Below are positions 12,549 through 23,521 of a stretch of DNA of 64,000 nucleotides, one piece after another. The stretch covers positions 1,054,001 through 1,118,000 of the forward strand of contig JAJSPD010000003.1 of assembly GCA_021307315.1 (NCBI GenBank), read 5' to 3'. Each line of letters begins with the position of its first letter. Position 1 is the first letter of the stretch. The translations under genes were made by a program, and so were the position numbers. Below the pieces are notes generated by a model. It was not told the DNA's origin. It ran no database searches and was given only the letters and a program-made list of their open reading frames with translations. Source of the DNA: Bisporella sp. PMI_857 (taxonomy: Eukaryota > Ascomycota > Leotiomycetes > Helotiales > Helotiaceae).

Positions 12549-13430
12549 TTAATCAAGAACATGAACACGAACAATCACATCCCCTCTTGTACTTTCTCCC
12601 TTTCTTCTTCCAAGTCCACTATACCTTCTCTCCCAGCCATGCTCCGTCGCCCCCGTACTTTCTACAACCAGCTTATGACCTCCCAAATACCCCAGTCGAA
12701 ACACCCTCTTCCACGCGCACCCACTCTCCTTCTTACTCAACCTGACATTCAACACCACAGTCATCTCGTCCTCAGGCGCTCTTGGAGGAGGGATGTGGTG
12801 GACCTCGTCGGCCCCGCTAGGTGCATCAAGAGGCACACCCGGCTTCTTCGACGGGGATACGTAAGAAGAAGGAGGGGCGTTCCATGATCCGTTGGGTTGG
12901 TAAGATGGCGACGCGTCAGGGTACCGATCCCAGTAGTACCTTGAGCGAAGATCCCCCCTTGACTTGTCCTCCACCTTGGCCCTTTCTGCCCTCTCCAACC
13001 GCTCCTCCAGCTCCCTCGCCCTCTCCTCCGCCTTGTTTCCGCTCCTAGCCCGTTCAAATTCCGCGCTCGCCTGTCTCGCCTTCTCCCAGCCCCTCTTCTC
13101 CCTGGGCCTCCTCTCGCTATAGCTCCTTTTATCCTTGCTCGCCCCGTTCAGCCTCGCTATCTCCTCGCGCTGTCTCTTCTTCCAGTTCATATCATAGACG
13201 TCCTTTAAAACGGGGTTCTTTAATATCTCGTACGCCATCCCGGATAGCTTGTAGGTTTCTTGGGAGTAGGCCGAGCCAGCTTTGTCAGCGTGGTATTTAA
13301 CGAGCCCGCGACGGAAGAGGTAGGTAAGCTTTTCTGGGGAGAAGTCGAGATATGTGGTGCCCAGGATGGCGTAGTAGTTGGCTGTGCTGTTGAGATGCGC
13401 TGCCAGGTTCTGGGAGATGCTGATGGACAT
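12549..13430 (-). CDS. J-domain-like protein with HAD in place of HPD
   Basis: A single-exon gene of 293 residues. Residues about 18-75 read as a J domain: YYAILG at the start of helix I, a basic helix II (YLFRRGLVKYH), then the loop, then helix III ending in LKDVYDMNW. The diagnostic His-Pro-Asp loop that stimulates Hsp70 ATPase is HAD here (KYHADKAG), so the proline is lost. After it comes a long, highly charged Arg/Glu coiled coil (about 80-160), a Ser/Pro/Tyr-rich linker, and a C-terminal block with beta-like sequence (DEMTVVLNVRLSKKE). From family knowledge, HPD mutants normally fail to activate Hsp70; the protein may be a J-like co-factor acting without Hsp70, or HAD may be tolerated. 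The start ATG is the first in frame and matches the expected J-domain spacing. The coding strand is GC-rich compared with neighbours. Confidence 0.75.
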   Translation of the reverse strand: MSISISQNLAAHLNSTANYYAILGTTYLDFSPEKLTYLFRRGLVKYHADKAGSAYSQETYKLSGMAYEILKNPVLKDVYDMNWKKRQREEIARLNGASKDKRSYSERRPREKRGWEKARQASAEFERARSGNKAEERARELEERLERAERAKVEDKSRGDLRSRYYWDRYPDASPSYQPNGSWNAPPSSYVSPSKKPGVPLDAPSGADEVHHIPPPRAPEDEMTVVLNVRLSKKESGCAWKRVFRLGYLGGHKLVVESTGATEHGWERRYSGLGRRKGESTRGDVIVRVHVLD

Positions 13431-14008
13431 ATTTAAGGAACAGATGTGCTCTTGAAGACTGTGACGGGTCTTTAGTTATATGTTGTTAAGTATGTAGAGA
13501 GAGTGGGAAAGTTCAGTAGTTGTGCATGAGATTCGAAGGTGCAAACTGGTGCAAGGCGGAACTGATGTGCGGAGTTGGAGCCATTGCGCAGTACGGAGAA
13601 CGTTTGGATTTTCACATTGAGTTCAAGCGGCGAAGCTCGCCCAAAGTATCGTTCTGCAGTTGGCAATTCTATATTCAGCTATATTAATTATTAGTGTAAT
13701 GACGAGCTATTTTCGCCTCTGTAGCCTTAATATACCAGGGGAAAAAGAGATGTAAGCATGTAAACATCATGCCGAACAAAAGAGATGGAGAGAAAGACTA
13801 CTTGTATTCCGAGATTATCTAGCTGTGCATTGAGGGCAAAATCCTCTATGAATGTCCCTTTGTAAACAATATCCCATGGGATATCAGCTCTGCAATATAA
13901 GCACTATCTGTTATTGTGAATTGTATTTAGCAGGCATCGCAACACGCGAAAAAGCCGGTGAAAGAAATGACTGGAAGCCATGGAAGGCTGACTTTTGAAA
14001 ATCATCTC
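13431..14008. other. Intergenic, SET gene 3' end to J-domain gene promoter
   Basis: 578 bp without a coding exon that I can support. Both neighbours are on the minus strand, so it contains the J-domain gene promoter (right of 13430) and the SET gene 3' region. Confidence 0.45.
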
Positions 14009-15465
14009 TCAAACAAAAATATACCGCTCTTTAGGACCTATGATATCCGAAGTTAGCTTATATACATAATGCTCCTTACATCTTCGCAACTCACCTGGTG
14101 CACGGATGATTATACCCTGGCGTACCAGGTCGTCAATCTTCTCTTGCAGACCCCCTTTGTTGGCCCAACCCATTTGCTTCATGACAACCACGATCTTTTC
14201 CGCTGTTTTTGCCTTACACCTGTCCAAAGCATCCTCGCTTAGACCAAATTTGTTGTTGATCTCCAGCAATTTGTGAATCTTCATCTCAACGAATTTCTGA
14301 ATGAAGCTTTCGGCAACCTTCTGGGCAGGGGAGTGGAGAGTAGCATACAATGCAAATCTCAAAACTTCCTTATCAGTCAAGTAACCGTCTATAGTTTGCA
14401 GAATACGGTCGGACCATTGTCTGACAAAGTCAAAAGTTATAAGCTCATCTTTGGTGTAAAGTCCGAGTACCTCCGCGTCATTCTTGTCTCCTTCGAGGAT
14501 GTTCACCTCATTAGTGAGCTCCACCAGCTTTCCCATCACTTGCTCATCAGATAATTCCGTGCCTTGATTATTAACGCAACCATCACAGCCACATTCAAAG
14601 CCATATTTCTCTTGCAGGATACGACGTCTGTAGCTGACCGTGAAATATCTAGCTCCCATATAATCATGCGTGATCTCCTCACTCTTCTTGATGTCTTGAG
14701 TGGCTCGGAAAACGATGTAATTGTTCCTTGTGAACTTGTATGTGGCGTTTGCAAAACAGGCATGGTTCAGCCTTGAGGCAGTAAGGTAGGTACGTACGAC
14801 TCTGGAGTTATCGTTCACGTTCGCTATGCAATTCTGAAGTCAGTACAGTGCTTTGTGTCGGCAACTATTTGCCTTCTTCCTTGAGCATTTTGTAATTGAA
14901 CGAATACTGAAGGAAGTGGCAGGGTCGGTTGGCTATCAATTGGAATGGATCCCGCAAATGACTTGAATAAGCACTTACATCCTCCCCTAATTTCAAAACT
15001 GTTCACGTCCCAGATCTTCATCACAGCTGTCTCCTCACATGGCGTCTTATGGCAATTGCATTGGCCGTGGAGTGCGAAGAACTGGCGCTTCTTATCCTCT
15101 GGTAACATGGCCACATTTGCCTCAATGCAAAGCCATTGTGCACTTGTCTCGAACAATGGTGCTTCACGAAAGATCTCTTCACCTTTTTTGATATCCCGGC
15201 AAGCGAAGACTCCGAGCCCCTTTCCTAGAGATAGCTTGACATTGAATAGGCGCGTACGAGCAGGTTCGGTAATATGTGTAGAAGAGGAGACAACAGCATC
15301 GTTTGTTGGCGAAGAGCTGTTATTGGTGATAGTCATGGCGCTCATACTTTCAGCCAGCTGCTTCTCCTCCAACTTCTTTGCAGTTCCATTTCCCTTCGCA
15401 GCCCTGGCTTTTACTTGTGTCTGAGTCAACTGGGTTGGCACAACCTCCTCGGTCTTGGACTCCAT
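14009..15465 (-). CDS. SET-domain protein (probable lysine methyltransferase)
   Basis: On the minus strand the exons are 14979-15465, 14095-14823 and 14009-14037, giving 414 residues. The SET fold is split in the usual way: KLSLGKGLGVFACRDIKKGE near residue 80 begins it, and after the first intron come SRLNHACFANATY (the NHxC motif at the active site), SEEITHDYMG (the ExxxDY motif) and a cysteine-rich post-SET FECGCDGC that would bind zinc. The remaining C-terminal 150 residues are helical with no motif I recognise. From family knowledge such proteins transfer methyl groups from S-adenosylmethionine to lysines of histones or other proteins; the substrate cannot be inferred. The small last intron (14038-14094, 57 nt) is a multiple of three with no stop, so it could be retained, but its GTGAGT donor, gctaac branch site and atag acceptor are convincing. 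The N-terminal 70 residues are low complexity. Confidence 0.88.
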
Positions 15466-15850
15466 CTGTAATCAGTCAGCTACTGTTGTCTCTGATGTAA
15501 ATGAAGGTGATTGTGCAAGATTATTATTGCATGCATCGCGAGCATGACAGAGAATCCTGAATCGATCTTCAAAGTCTCAAGCTATTGATATTGAGGAACA
15601 TGGCCACTGATGAAACTTTGAAGGATTTTCATAACAACAGCTAAGAGATCATTGAACGTACCTTCACAGCAAAATACGCAATTAAAAAAAAGAATTCAAG
15701 GTATAGAGAAGAGAGTGTAGGCGAAAGGGTAACTAGAAGGAACAGAATATTTAAAAGGTTGCTAGGCTAAGTGAGGCGATCTGATGTGCAATGGAAAGGT
15801 GAAGTTCAACTTAACACGGCTGAGATATGTTAAATTTCTTTGATATTGAA
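15466..15850. other. Intergenic, promoter of the SET gene
   Basis: 385 bp upstream of the SET gene start and downstream of the minus-strand 2EXR gene... the latter ends at 15851. AT-rich, with a short A-run near 15684. No exon seen. Confidence 0.4.
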
Positions 15851-16801
15851 CTAAAAATCAGATGAGCCCTGAGAGCTTGGTCGCTGCACCGGTGCCTTCT
15901 CTTGATAAGATACTGACATGGTTCTAGCAGATCTGCTCTCAAATGGTAGTTCAGTGGCTTCAGAGGAGTTCTCAAAAGCCTTAATGACAATCCCATCATG
16001 CCGCGTCAGCTCATTGAGAATGACTCTGTCTAGTTCCTTCTCACCCAGGCTCACTAGCATAAATAAATCCAGGTTACTCAGAATAGACTTCGCGACCGCG
16101 CATTCTCGCTCGCTGAACCACTTCTCCATCGACTCAGAAGCTCGCACCCCACCAAGGCAAGCTACATTGCGGACTAATGATCTGTCAAGCTTATCGGCAC
16201 CTACGGTAGTATACATGCCAAAGAATGCCGTCATCGCCGGAGCCGAGCTCATGAACAAAAGGATATCATTGTGGGGCGAGAAATAGATGGGGCTTCCAAA
16301 CTGCTCAGCGAAGCAAAGAGTGTACATCCTCAGAGCCTCAATCCTCGACTCCACACAGCAAAATAGAAGAGCCGGAGGATTACAGTACATTCTCCATAGT
16401 GTAGTTGATTGTCGATGATTGCTCCGGTCCCAATAGCTCTGAAGTCGCAGCTGATTCTTTATGAAAATTGGGAGAACGCGAGGATGCAAAGCAGATTGCC
16501 AGATCTTCTGTCTCAGCTCTAGCGGCAACTCCAGGAAAACTGTGAACTCCTTGAGGACTTGAGGCTCAGACTTATAGTAGCTGGAGCGGCCTCCAAAGAA
16601 GGGACTTGAGGATGCTTTGCTTGACTCTCTGGAATGGTGGAATGGATCTGGTTGTTGGGCAAGGCCCGCAGGCTTCTCTTTACGGCTTCTAAAACCGCGC
16701 TCATCAGTACTGGAAGCGGAAGAGGAAGTAGTTGAAGTGAAAAGCCTCTCCAGGTCCGGATAGTTAGGCAGGAGCTCAGTAAAGCTAGTGGTGTCCGACA
16801 T
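15851..16801 (-). CDS. 2EXR-domain protein
   Basis: An intronless gene of 316 residues. After a Ser-rich N-terminus comes the hallmark first motif of the fungal 2EXR family (FTVFLELPLELRQKIWQSAL, about residues 86-105), followed by the second motif around PALLFCCVESRIEALRMYTL and then IYFSPHNDILLF. The middle region is helical and the C-terminal 30 residues are Ser/Gln-rich. The family is abundant in Pezizomycotina and unstudied; the first motif resembles an F-box, so an adaptor role has been guessed but not shown. Two further members (one intact, one eroded) lie at 50.4-53.1 kb in this window. Confidence 0.85.
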   Translation of the reverse strand: MSDTTSFTELLPNYPDLERLFTSTTSSSASSTDERGFRSRKEKPAGLAQQPDPFHHSRESSKASSSPFFGGRSSYYKSEPQVLKEFTVFLELPLELRQKIWQSALHPRVLPIFIKNQLRLQSYWDRSNHRQSTTLWRMYCNPPALLFCCVESRIEALRMYTLCFAEQFGSPIYFSPHNDILLFMSSAPAMTAFFGMYTTVGADKLDRSLVRNVACLGGVRASESMEKWFSERECAVAKSILSNLDLFMLVSLGEKELDRVILNELTRHDGIVIKAFENSSEATELPFESRSARTMSVSYQEKAPVQRPSSQGSSDF

Positions 16802-17629
16802 TGTAGTACCATGTATTGAATGTTACTTAATATTTCATACTAGCAATGCGTCGCAATAACGGCCCTATGATTTAACTAATGAATAGCATGTCAAGGTTGC
16901 TGGTAGATTATGTATCTGAAGCTTGTGAGGAATGTACCAAGCAGTTCGCTTTACTCCGGATCTAGCTGTGGCTGGGTGGTCATGTGCATCAACAATTCAG
17001 CCTCGTGAGGCCGTCAGCTTTCTTTTATTGACGTATGACTTGCGTTTCAGACGTACTATCTTTGTGAAAGCGATATGGCAGATTTTGAGACACATATTTG
17101 TCCAGTGGTTTTAGTGATGTTCACATGCTGCGGTTTCCTAAGTCACCTGATTGTGATGAGACCTTCCGGAGCCCTGTACAATTCCCATCCGAACCGTGCA
17201 AAATTGTATGCTTCGCATGGGGCCATTACCTTGCCTGAATCTCACATAAGAGACACAATGACAATAGAAAAGTAATCATGTCTGTTGTTCTAATCATTCC
17301 GTATCACACGATATCATCGACTGTTCTTAGTCTCCAGATACGCGACCTGTGCCATTCCTACGTCCTCCGTGTCTATTATCTCCAGGTTGGATTTCATCGC
17401 TTGAAATCTTGGGAGCTTCATGCTGTACATGCCAGGAAAGCCTCCACGGCGTCGAGCAGATGTCAATTTAGGATGCTGGCCACGCGGCGCTCGCTCTAGA
17501 TTTTTCCTTCGTTCGAGGGCTATTCTTCAGGAATAAATGAAGCGTGCCACACTCTATTGGCGGGTGTAAATGTAAGCAGTTGTTCCTTTAACAAGTCTTA
17601 GAGAAGTGATGAAGCATGTTTGCAGCAAC
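16802..17629. other. Intergenic, 2EXR promoter side
   Basis: 828 bp. Several short open frames occur on the plus strand but none has recognisable protein character or splice partners. It holds the promoter of the minus-strand 2EXR gene and the 3' region of the VOC gene. Confidence 0.4.
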
Positions 17630-18266
17630 TCAATCTATGCTTATATCAGACGAAAAAGAATCGGATATGTGAGTCACGAAGCTGAAGTTCCTATGTTCCG
17701 GAACATTGTCCACTGTAGAGCAAAGTTCAGTAACGTTTCCTTCTGTATCTTGGAAGAAAGTTTGATAGGTCTCTGGCTCTATCATTGCATCGCTGCCCCG
17801 TCTTCGAAACCGTGTTGGTCTAAAACAAGTGCAAATTAGTTTGGTTCTTCGCTCCAATAAAAATCAAATCAGTACCTATAAACCTCGCCCCCAGCAGACA
17901 GCACCCGTTTGATGGTATCATTTAAGTCCGTTGTAAAGAGTGCTCTTGGATATCCTTCGAGTTCTCGTGTCTTTGCAATGAATATGGAGGCAGTATCGCT
18001 CTTTTCATTATTCATCAGATAACCTGGCGGTACAGTATACAATTCTCCGTTATCAAAGAATATTTGAAAGTCGGCGTCGGTCGGAAGAAACTCATCATCG
18101 GGCCACAATTCAAACCCTAAAGCTTCGGTGTAGAACACACGAGCACGGTCAAAATCCCGAACACGAATCTGAAACTCTTTGATTCGAATCTACCACATTA
18201 GCCTCTCGTTCTGTGTCAACTGAAGAGTACTGTACTTACATTATAATTGCCACTGAGACTAGCCAT
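17630..18266 (-). CDS. VOC-superfamily protein (glyoxalase/dioxygenase fold)
   Basis: On the minus strand the exons are 18240-18266, 17876-18189 and 17630-17819, giving 176 residues. The first exon encodes only nine residues (MASLSGNYN); the splice joins it to IRIKEFQIRVRDFDRARVFY, the opening strand and helix of a VOC module, followed by FYTEALGFELWPDD. The C-terminal half ends with the paired motif YQTFFQDTEGNVTELC, where the glutamate of the last strand is the usual metal ligand. VOC proteins include glyoxalases, ring-cleaving dioxygenases and antibiotic-binding proteins, so the fold does not fix the reaction. One domain of this size would act as a homodimer. The last 30 residues (Ser/Asp-rich) extend past the fold. 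All three exon phases agree. Confidence 0.82.
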
Positions 18267-20152
18267 TACAGCTCAACAAAGCGAAATCCGCCTATTTTAG
18301 GAGGAAAAGCTCTGTCAGGGAGCAAAAATTACAAGAGAATAAGCAGCCGAAACTCTGGTTCCGATGGTCATAGTGAGACGTGTAACGATCAAAGTTGGTT
18401 GCATGAGATCATTTATGAAAAAAAGGGTCTTGTGCCTTTTTTTGCTTTTTGTAGGCGGCTGTTGCTGCATGAAGACATCATCACGTTTAGCGCTAGTCAA
18501 GGACGAAAGTTCCCGAGAGCCAGATTTGAAAGACTGTGGCTGTAATATTCCAGGATTAGTGCGCAGGGGCGGTTGAAGTGAAATCAACTCTGGGGATAGA
18601 GTAAGAGCCTCCCTGTGTAATGCTGCGTGTGGTAGATCGGGCGCTGAAGGAGTCCAAACTTGCCGGAAAGGCAACACTCACTCATAGGATGGACTTCTAC
18701 GCCGTCCATTCGGAAGTCGTGGAAGCTTTCCCGAAGCCCTGCCTTGCCATGCTCGAAAAGGTCCGCAGCCCGTTCTTAAACATCCAACAATGGACGAATC
18801 TGCTCACAGAGAAAATTGCTTTTTTTCTGGTTTGGAGCTGAAAGGAATGGCAGATGCGATTGGCAGGTGGCTATGCGGGGACAGTTCAACGGTCCGATCC
18901 CTTGACCTCAAAACCTTGGCGGACTCGGTAGGCTCTATTAATTAATATTGGCAGATTTGTGGGCTGATTTTAGCACTGAGACACTTGAAACAATACCAAT
19001 CCTGCTCAACGAAATATATAGCTTTCAACACGTGCCTTGCAGCTTTGAAGGCTGTGTGTGTCAGTCAGCATCGTGGAGGCATACAAAGTGTTAATGTGGT
19101 AATGAACTTGACCACAATGAAAAAGTTGATGCAAGCATTATTCTGCTAAAAACACATAAAGAATACGGGGGTTCTGGAGACATGAATCATCGAGACAATA
19201 CTTTATAGAAGTCAAAGTTCATTGTTTGGGTGACCGAAACACATCTAAGTTCTTTCTCAAACAGCTTCCGTGACGTCTACTTTTCCTACAATACTCGTGT
19301 AAATCTCTTATTGATGTGTAAATGCTCGCTGAATCTATGGGCTAATTTATGTACTCTCTACACCATAGAGGGTATATGAACTTACGTGTGGTTCAGAATA
19401 TGGCTAAATAATGGGTTGATAAACACTCAAGGTCACCAAACAATCTTGTTCGATTTGGTTTTTTAGGAGGACGCAAGCTCATACACTTCCCAAGCAGGTT
19501 CTGGAAGCATGATCTGTTTAATGATGTTTGCGGAGGAGTCCGAGCTGAGAAGCCCAAACTGAGGAGGCATAATGTACATGAGCGATAATTGACAATACAA
19601 TCCATTTATTTACAAACCTTATGACAGAGATCTTGGATTTTCGAGCCTCTAAAAATGGCCATGTATAGTCAGCTATGCAATTAGCAATATTCACTAGGAT
19701 AAATATTTTTCGATATCTATAATTATAGTCGCATTACGGATATTTTGGGGTCACAACAACCTTCATTTATGCACATGTCTCAATACCTGGCAATCAGACC
19801 TGTTGGTACACGTCTATAATGTGAATCATACAAGAGCGTGTAGACTCTGCGATGGAGAAACCTCTTAGATGGTCATCAAAGCACCGGTTCCAAACTGACC
19901 ATCTATCAATTCATAGGAAAAGGGACGCATCACACCATTTCCCGGGTGATTTCAAAACCTGACCAGAGTGGTGAAGAAGTAATCACGGATGAGTTGCATT
20001 CTATCATGGCAATGGTTCAAGCTTGATTTGAAAGATTTCCAGTATGTGCAGCAGCATATTTTATGGCCTATGTGCCACTACACCTTCAAAATCCTAACGC
20101 CTATGAGCTACATGAATGCTTTACTCGCTCACTGCTCACATGCGTCAGCTTA
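18267..20152. other. Gene-poor AT-rich stretch
   Basis: 1.9 kb with no exon I can support on either strand. Short open frames are present but lack domain character, and no repeat structure or terminal inverted repeat was found by eye. It is the left flank of the secreted-protein island. Confidence 0.4.
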
Positions 20153-20749
20153 CTACACCCATTTCTTCAAGACCTCTCCATCGGCATTCATTTCAATATA
20201 CGTCCCTCCAATCTCGCGCCCGCTGCGACTCCGACGCGATTTTTTCGCATTAGACGCCGTCTCTTCGTCCGAAGGACAATAAGGCGGGTAGCAGGGCGGC
20301 GGAGTAGGGTCGGTATATAAATACTCCATATAGATGAAAGTTTTGTCGGGCTCCTCCAGATCGTACCATTGCCCACCATTATAAGTCGGATAACCGTTCT
20401 CGACGCAGCGCTCGATGATATGCTTCGTCCGATTAAAGCAGTCTTCTCGATCTTTGACCGTGGAAGAGATGGTCAAGGCGATGTAAATATAGCTTCCTGC
20501 TGGAAATCCGTCGGCGGTGCAGTTGTCACGCTGGCGAAGATTCAATCCATATCCTGAGAGGAACTCGTGGCCCTCACCCCAGTTTTCTTCGCTCGAGCAG
20601 AGAGCATCTCGCAGTGCCCAGAGATCCGGAGCAGCGCATGATGATTGCTGCGGCGTCGTTTGTGATGGCTTTGCACGAAAGCAGGCTTCTTGTGCAAAGG
20701 AAACCTGAAAGAGGAAAGACAAGTAAGCAAAAATTTGGAACGCCTTCAT
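20153..20749 (-). CDS. Secreted cysteine-containing protein of unknown function
   Basis: An intronless gene of 198 residues. Residues 1-19 (MKAFQIFAYLSFLFQVSFA) are a clear signal peptide with a VSFA cleavage context. The mature part has eight cysteines up to about residue 155, enough for four disulfides, and two N-glycosylation sequons (NCT, NRT). The central block CFNRTKHIIERCVENG followed by NGGQWYDL resembles a pattern I remember from several fungal secreted and chitinase-associated proteins (Cys-x-x-x-T-x-x-I-I-x-x-C then GGxW), but I cannot assign an enzyme. The C-terminus after residue 160 is basic (KKSRRSRSGR) and would be a candidate for dibasic protease processing. It lies in a gene-poor region with two other secreted-protein genes, so an effector or extracellular role is plausible but is inference. 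Confidence 0.72.
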   Translation of the reverse strand: MKAFQIFAYLSFLFQVSFAQEACFRAKPSQTTPQQSSCAAPDLWALRDALCSSEENWGEGHEFLSGYGLNLRQRDNCTADGFPAGSYIYIALTISSTVKDREDCFNRTKHIIERCVENGYPTYNGGQWYDLEEPDKTFIYMEYLYTDPTPPPCYPPYCPSDEETASNAKKSRRSRSGREIGGTYIEMNADGEVLKKWV

Positions 20750-21782
20750 GCTGGATATTGGAATTCAGTGGGTAAGCAGTTAGTATTGCTCTTGAGCTGA
20801 GCAACATGAAAGCCAGGAGGCGCTTGTTCTTTAAGTAGAGACAGCTTGAGTAGCACCATTTCATGAGTTACGATTTCCAGTGCTCTTTCCTCCGGCGTAC
20901 AAGGCTAGTATGTCGAAAGTCTGCTGATTGTTACCGTCAATTCTCTACGGCTTTCTCGAATTTCTGCTGCACTGCTACTCAATACTTCGCAAATATATAT
21001 GCCAAGCCAAGAAGCAAGCACTTTCAGCGGTGCCCCACTGTGCATTAGCATTTAAGACGGCGAAGTTAATCTGGAGAAACCTTGCATGATTGCGATAGCA
21101 AGCTTGGGCATAAGCCCGATTGGATAACATATTTAAGCTTAATAAGCTACCAGCACAATGCTTTTACGACTTTCCTTGAACGGGAAGATACGATTCATTT
21201 TGCTCTAAGCATGTATTTGGAATTCTTGCTTGTGTTCTTGGTCCTTTGAGTTGCACTACTTACTTGCTCTATATACTGAACGGTCACCAGGGATATCTTA
21301 GCCCTCGTGTAGATCATCCGGTTTTTCGTCTGTGCCAAGAATGTTGTAATGTTCGGAATTGTAAATATACATCCTTGATTCCCGTCGGTTCTTAATCCAA
21401 TTCCACCTATTTCGGTCCGCATATCAATCAAACTTTGATTCGTCGGAACGAACTATACTAATTCTAACATTCCGAATTATAATTAGTTCCCGAAATGTCA
21501 AGTTTAATAAGGCCTTGAAAAATAAAAATTTAGAATATTGAAACCATAGAAAGTATATATAAGTTCATGACCATCCGTTCCATAAAATAGAAATATAGGT
21601 AATAAGTTTATTTCTTTGATCATTGTCTATTATACTTCATTATGGGTTTGCCTTGACTGTAAAAAACTTGGTCTATAAGACCACATTCCGGCTTTTCTCT
21701 ATGCCAAAAGACTCACAGCTATATGGATCTACAGCTGCTACTACTAGTTAAAGCTCCTTGTAACCCAGGTAGGCTCCTCCAA
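20750..21782. other. AT-rich intergenic
   Basis: 1.03 kb. No coding exon seen. The part from 21300 to 21520 contains several TTCGGAAT-like and ATTCCGAA-like words in both orientations, which could be the remnant of a small inverted-repeat element, but I cannot define borders. Confidence 0.35.
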
Positions 21783-22803
21783 TTAAGCATGAGCGCCGTC
21801 CCCAATGCAGTACGGGATGGGATAGGAGCTGCTGTTGCAAAGTCTGATCACTCCCTGAACCCACTGCACCAATAAGAGTTAGTAAAGTTTTTTTTCCTAG
21901 AATATCAAAACGCGGAACCAGGAATGTCAGGAGTTCTCAACAGCAAAGTGTGTCTAAATAGGCAACTCTACTCCCGCGACTCGAGACACCACACATGAGA
22001 GAATAAATGACTCTAAAAACTGCTTACGTTTAGGTTGCCGAACTGCCGGCTTGAATATGTGTCCGACACGAACGACTTCTTATCCCATGAGTCGGTGCAT
22101 CCGCTCAGGTAGTTGCCCTCCACTCGTCGGACTAGCGGCTGGCTGACGATGACTCCGAATTGTCCATCAGGAACATTGTAAAACAGACTTTGCTCCTGTG
22201 TTGTTGTCCAGGACTGGCTGTACTCGACTGTCATGGATATTGAGAGGATGTCCTTGATCAAACTGGCTTCCACGCCGACTCCGACTGAGAGGCTGTTGCT
22301 GATTTCATACCCCGCTGTGACAGACACCTGTGCGCCACCGCCTTGTGCGCTAATAACTGGTGACATCGGGACGTCCCAGTTCAGAAATGTTGCATCGGAA
22401 GTGACCTATTCAGCATTGCGAGACTCAGTACGTGCTCTTTCAAGAAGTTTAAGACTTAAATCAAAGCATAAGAATCCTTCAGAAGCGTTCCAAAAAACTT
22501 AATTTTTATTTTTTTTGAAGAGGACATTGAAGACAAATAAATACTGACCTGGACTTCATTGGACTCATCACAGCGCCGGTGCTTGGTTTTGCGAGCGTCG
22601 CGGGAGTCGAGAGAGGGTGCTTGAGGTGCGGGTTGCAGAAGGCCACGGGAAACGAGCGCTGTATATTCATTTTCTTTGACTACCGTCGATGATCCGTCGG
22701 CGTTCAAAAGGACAACGTCATCATAGTTGAGAGCTATTGGGCGAGGAGTTGCTGAAGTCATGCCTACGAGGGCGAAGGTGATTAACAAATTACGAGACAA
22801 CAT
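21783..22803 (-). CDS. Secreted protein resembling the Celp0028 effector-like family
   Basis: On the minus strand the exons are 22549-22803, 22028-22405 and 21783-21863, giving 237 residues. Residues 1-18 are a signal peptide (FALVGMTSA before TPRPIAL). The mature protein opens with YDDVVLLNADGSSTVVKE, then a basic processing-like site KTKHRRC, then a beta-rich region: TFLNWDVPMSP, alternating GYEISNSLSVGVGVEAS, YSQSWTTTQEQ and PDGQFGVIVSQP, and a last exon WVQGVIRLCNSSSYPIPYC. This order matches what I remember of proteins annotated Celp0028 effector-like in plant-associated ascomycetes; the biochemical role is unknown. The last 26 residues come from a short exon reached by a 164-nt intron with GTAAGC donor and tggtgcag acceptor, and it supplies the final cysteines. 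The first intron (143 nt) contains an A/T run. No TATA box was clear. Confidence 0.75.
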
Positions 22804-23364
22804 CTTAACGATTGTGAGTTATGATTTGCAGAATGAATGACTGAAGCGAGTGTGTAGTAAAAAAAAGAGAGCAGACTGTTGTAACGAGTGAATGATTAAG
22901 AGTGAGATTTGGGGTGAGGAGAGAAGCTAACATCCACGGCATCGCCATCTATTATACTATCGCCAGACTCCAAAAAAGGCTTCGTATTTCTTCTTTCCTG
23001 GGCATTATCTAATTTGGTTTCAATGCAATGGATGTTACCACCACCTGAGAGCTCAAGATGGTCCACAGACCGTTTTGGAAGGTTGGCTTGAACTCTATTC
23101 TGTTGATCGACAATAAACGCTGACAAACGCGATGAACGCATAAACGCCTTTCCTTAGTACTGCCCTCATTCTTTAGGGTATCCGCGATTAGGAGTCGACG
23201 ATCAGATGGTATCGTAGTCAACTCTGTGCTTGGCGCATTGGAACGGTTTTAAGATTTAGGACTGCCAAGCAGAGAATGGGCTGAGCTATGGCAGAAATAA
23301 GGTTTACAGAAGTCCATCGAAGCTCCACAAGGCTCAGTTCATCCGACGATTTTGTATGAGGTTC

Positions 23365-23521
23365 TCATGACTCGCCAGCATTGACCATTTCCCTGTGATG
23401 TTTCAAGTATCTACTCGCCAGGTCAACCATTCTGTGTGGCTGTCCGGTAAGGCCGGTAAGGCCGATAAAGAGTCGTAGCCACTCATGACTCGACCGCATT
23501 GACCAGTTTCATGTGATGTTG
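23365..23521. repeat. Diverged direct repeat, two copies of about 38 bp
   Basis: Copy one is 23365-23402 and copy two is 23483-23521. Both start tcatgactcg, share gcattgacca in the middle and end tgtgatgtt; the offset is 118 bp. By eye about four in five positions match. Position in a divergent promoter suggests duplicated binding sites or a local duplication. Confidence 0.65.

Noticed and set aside
18213..18677. Overlapping open frames on both strands of about 110-120 codons
   Set aside because: Composition looks random, and the left end overlaps the first exon of the VOC gene.
22896..23221. Short minus-strand open frames upstream of the Celp0028-like gene
   Set aside because: No start context, domain or splice partner; probably promoter DNA.
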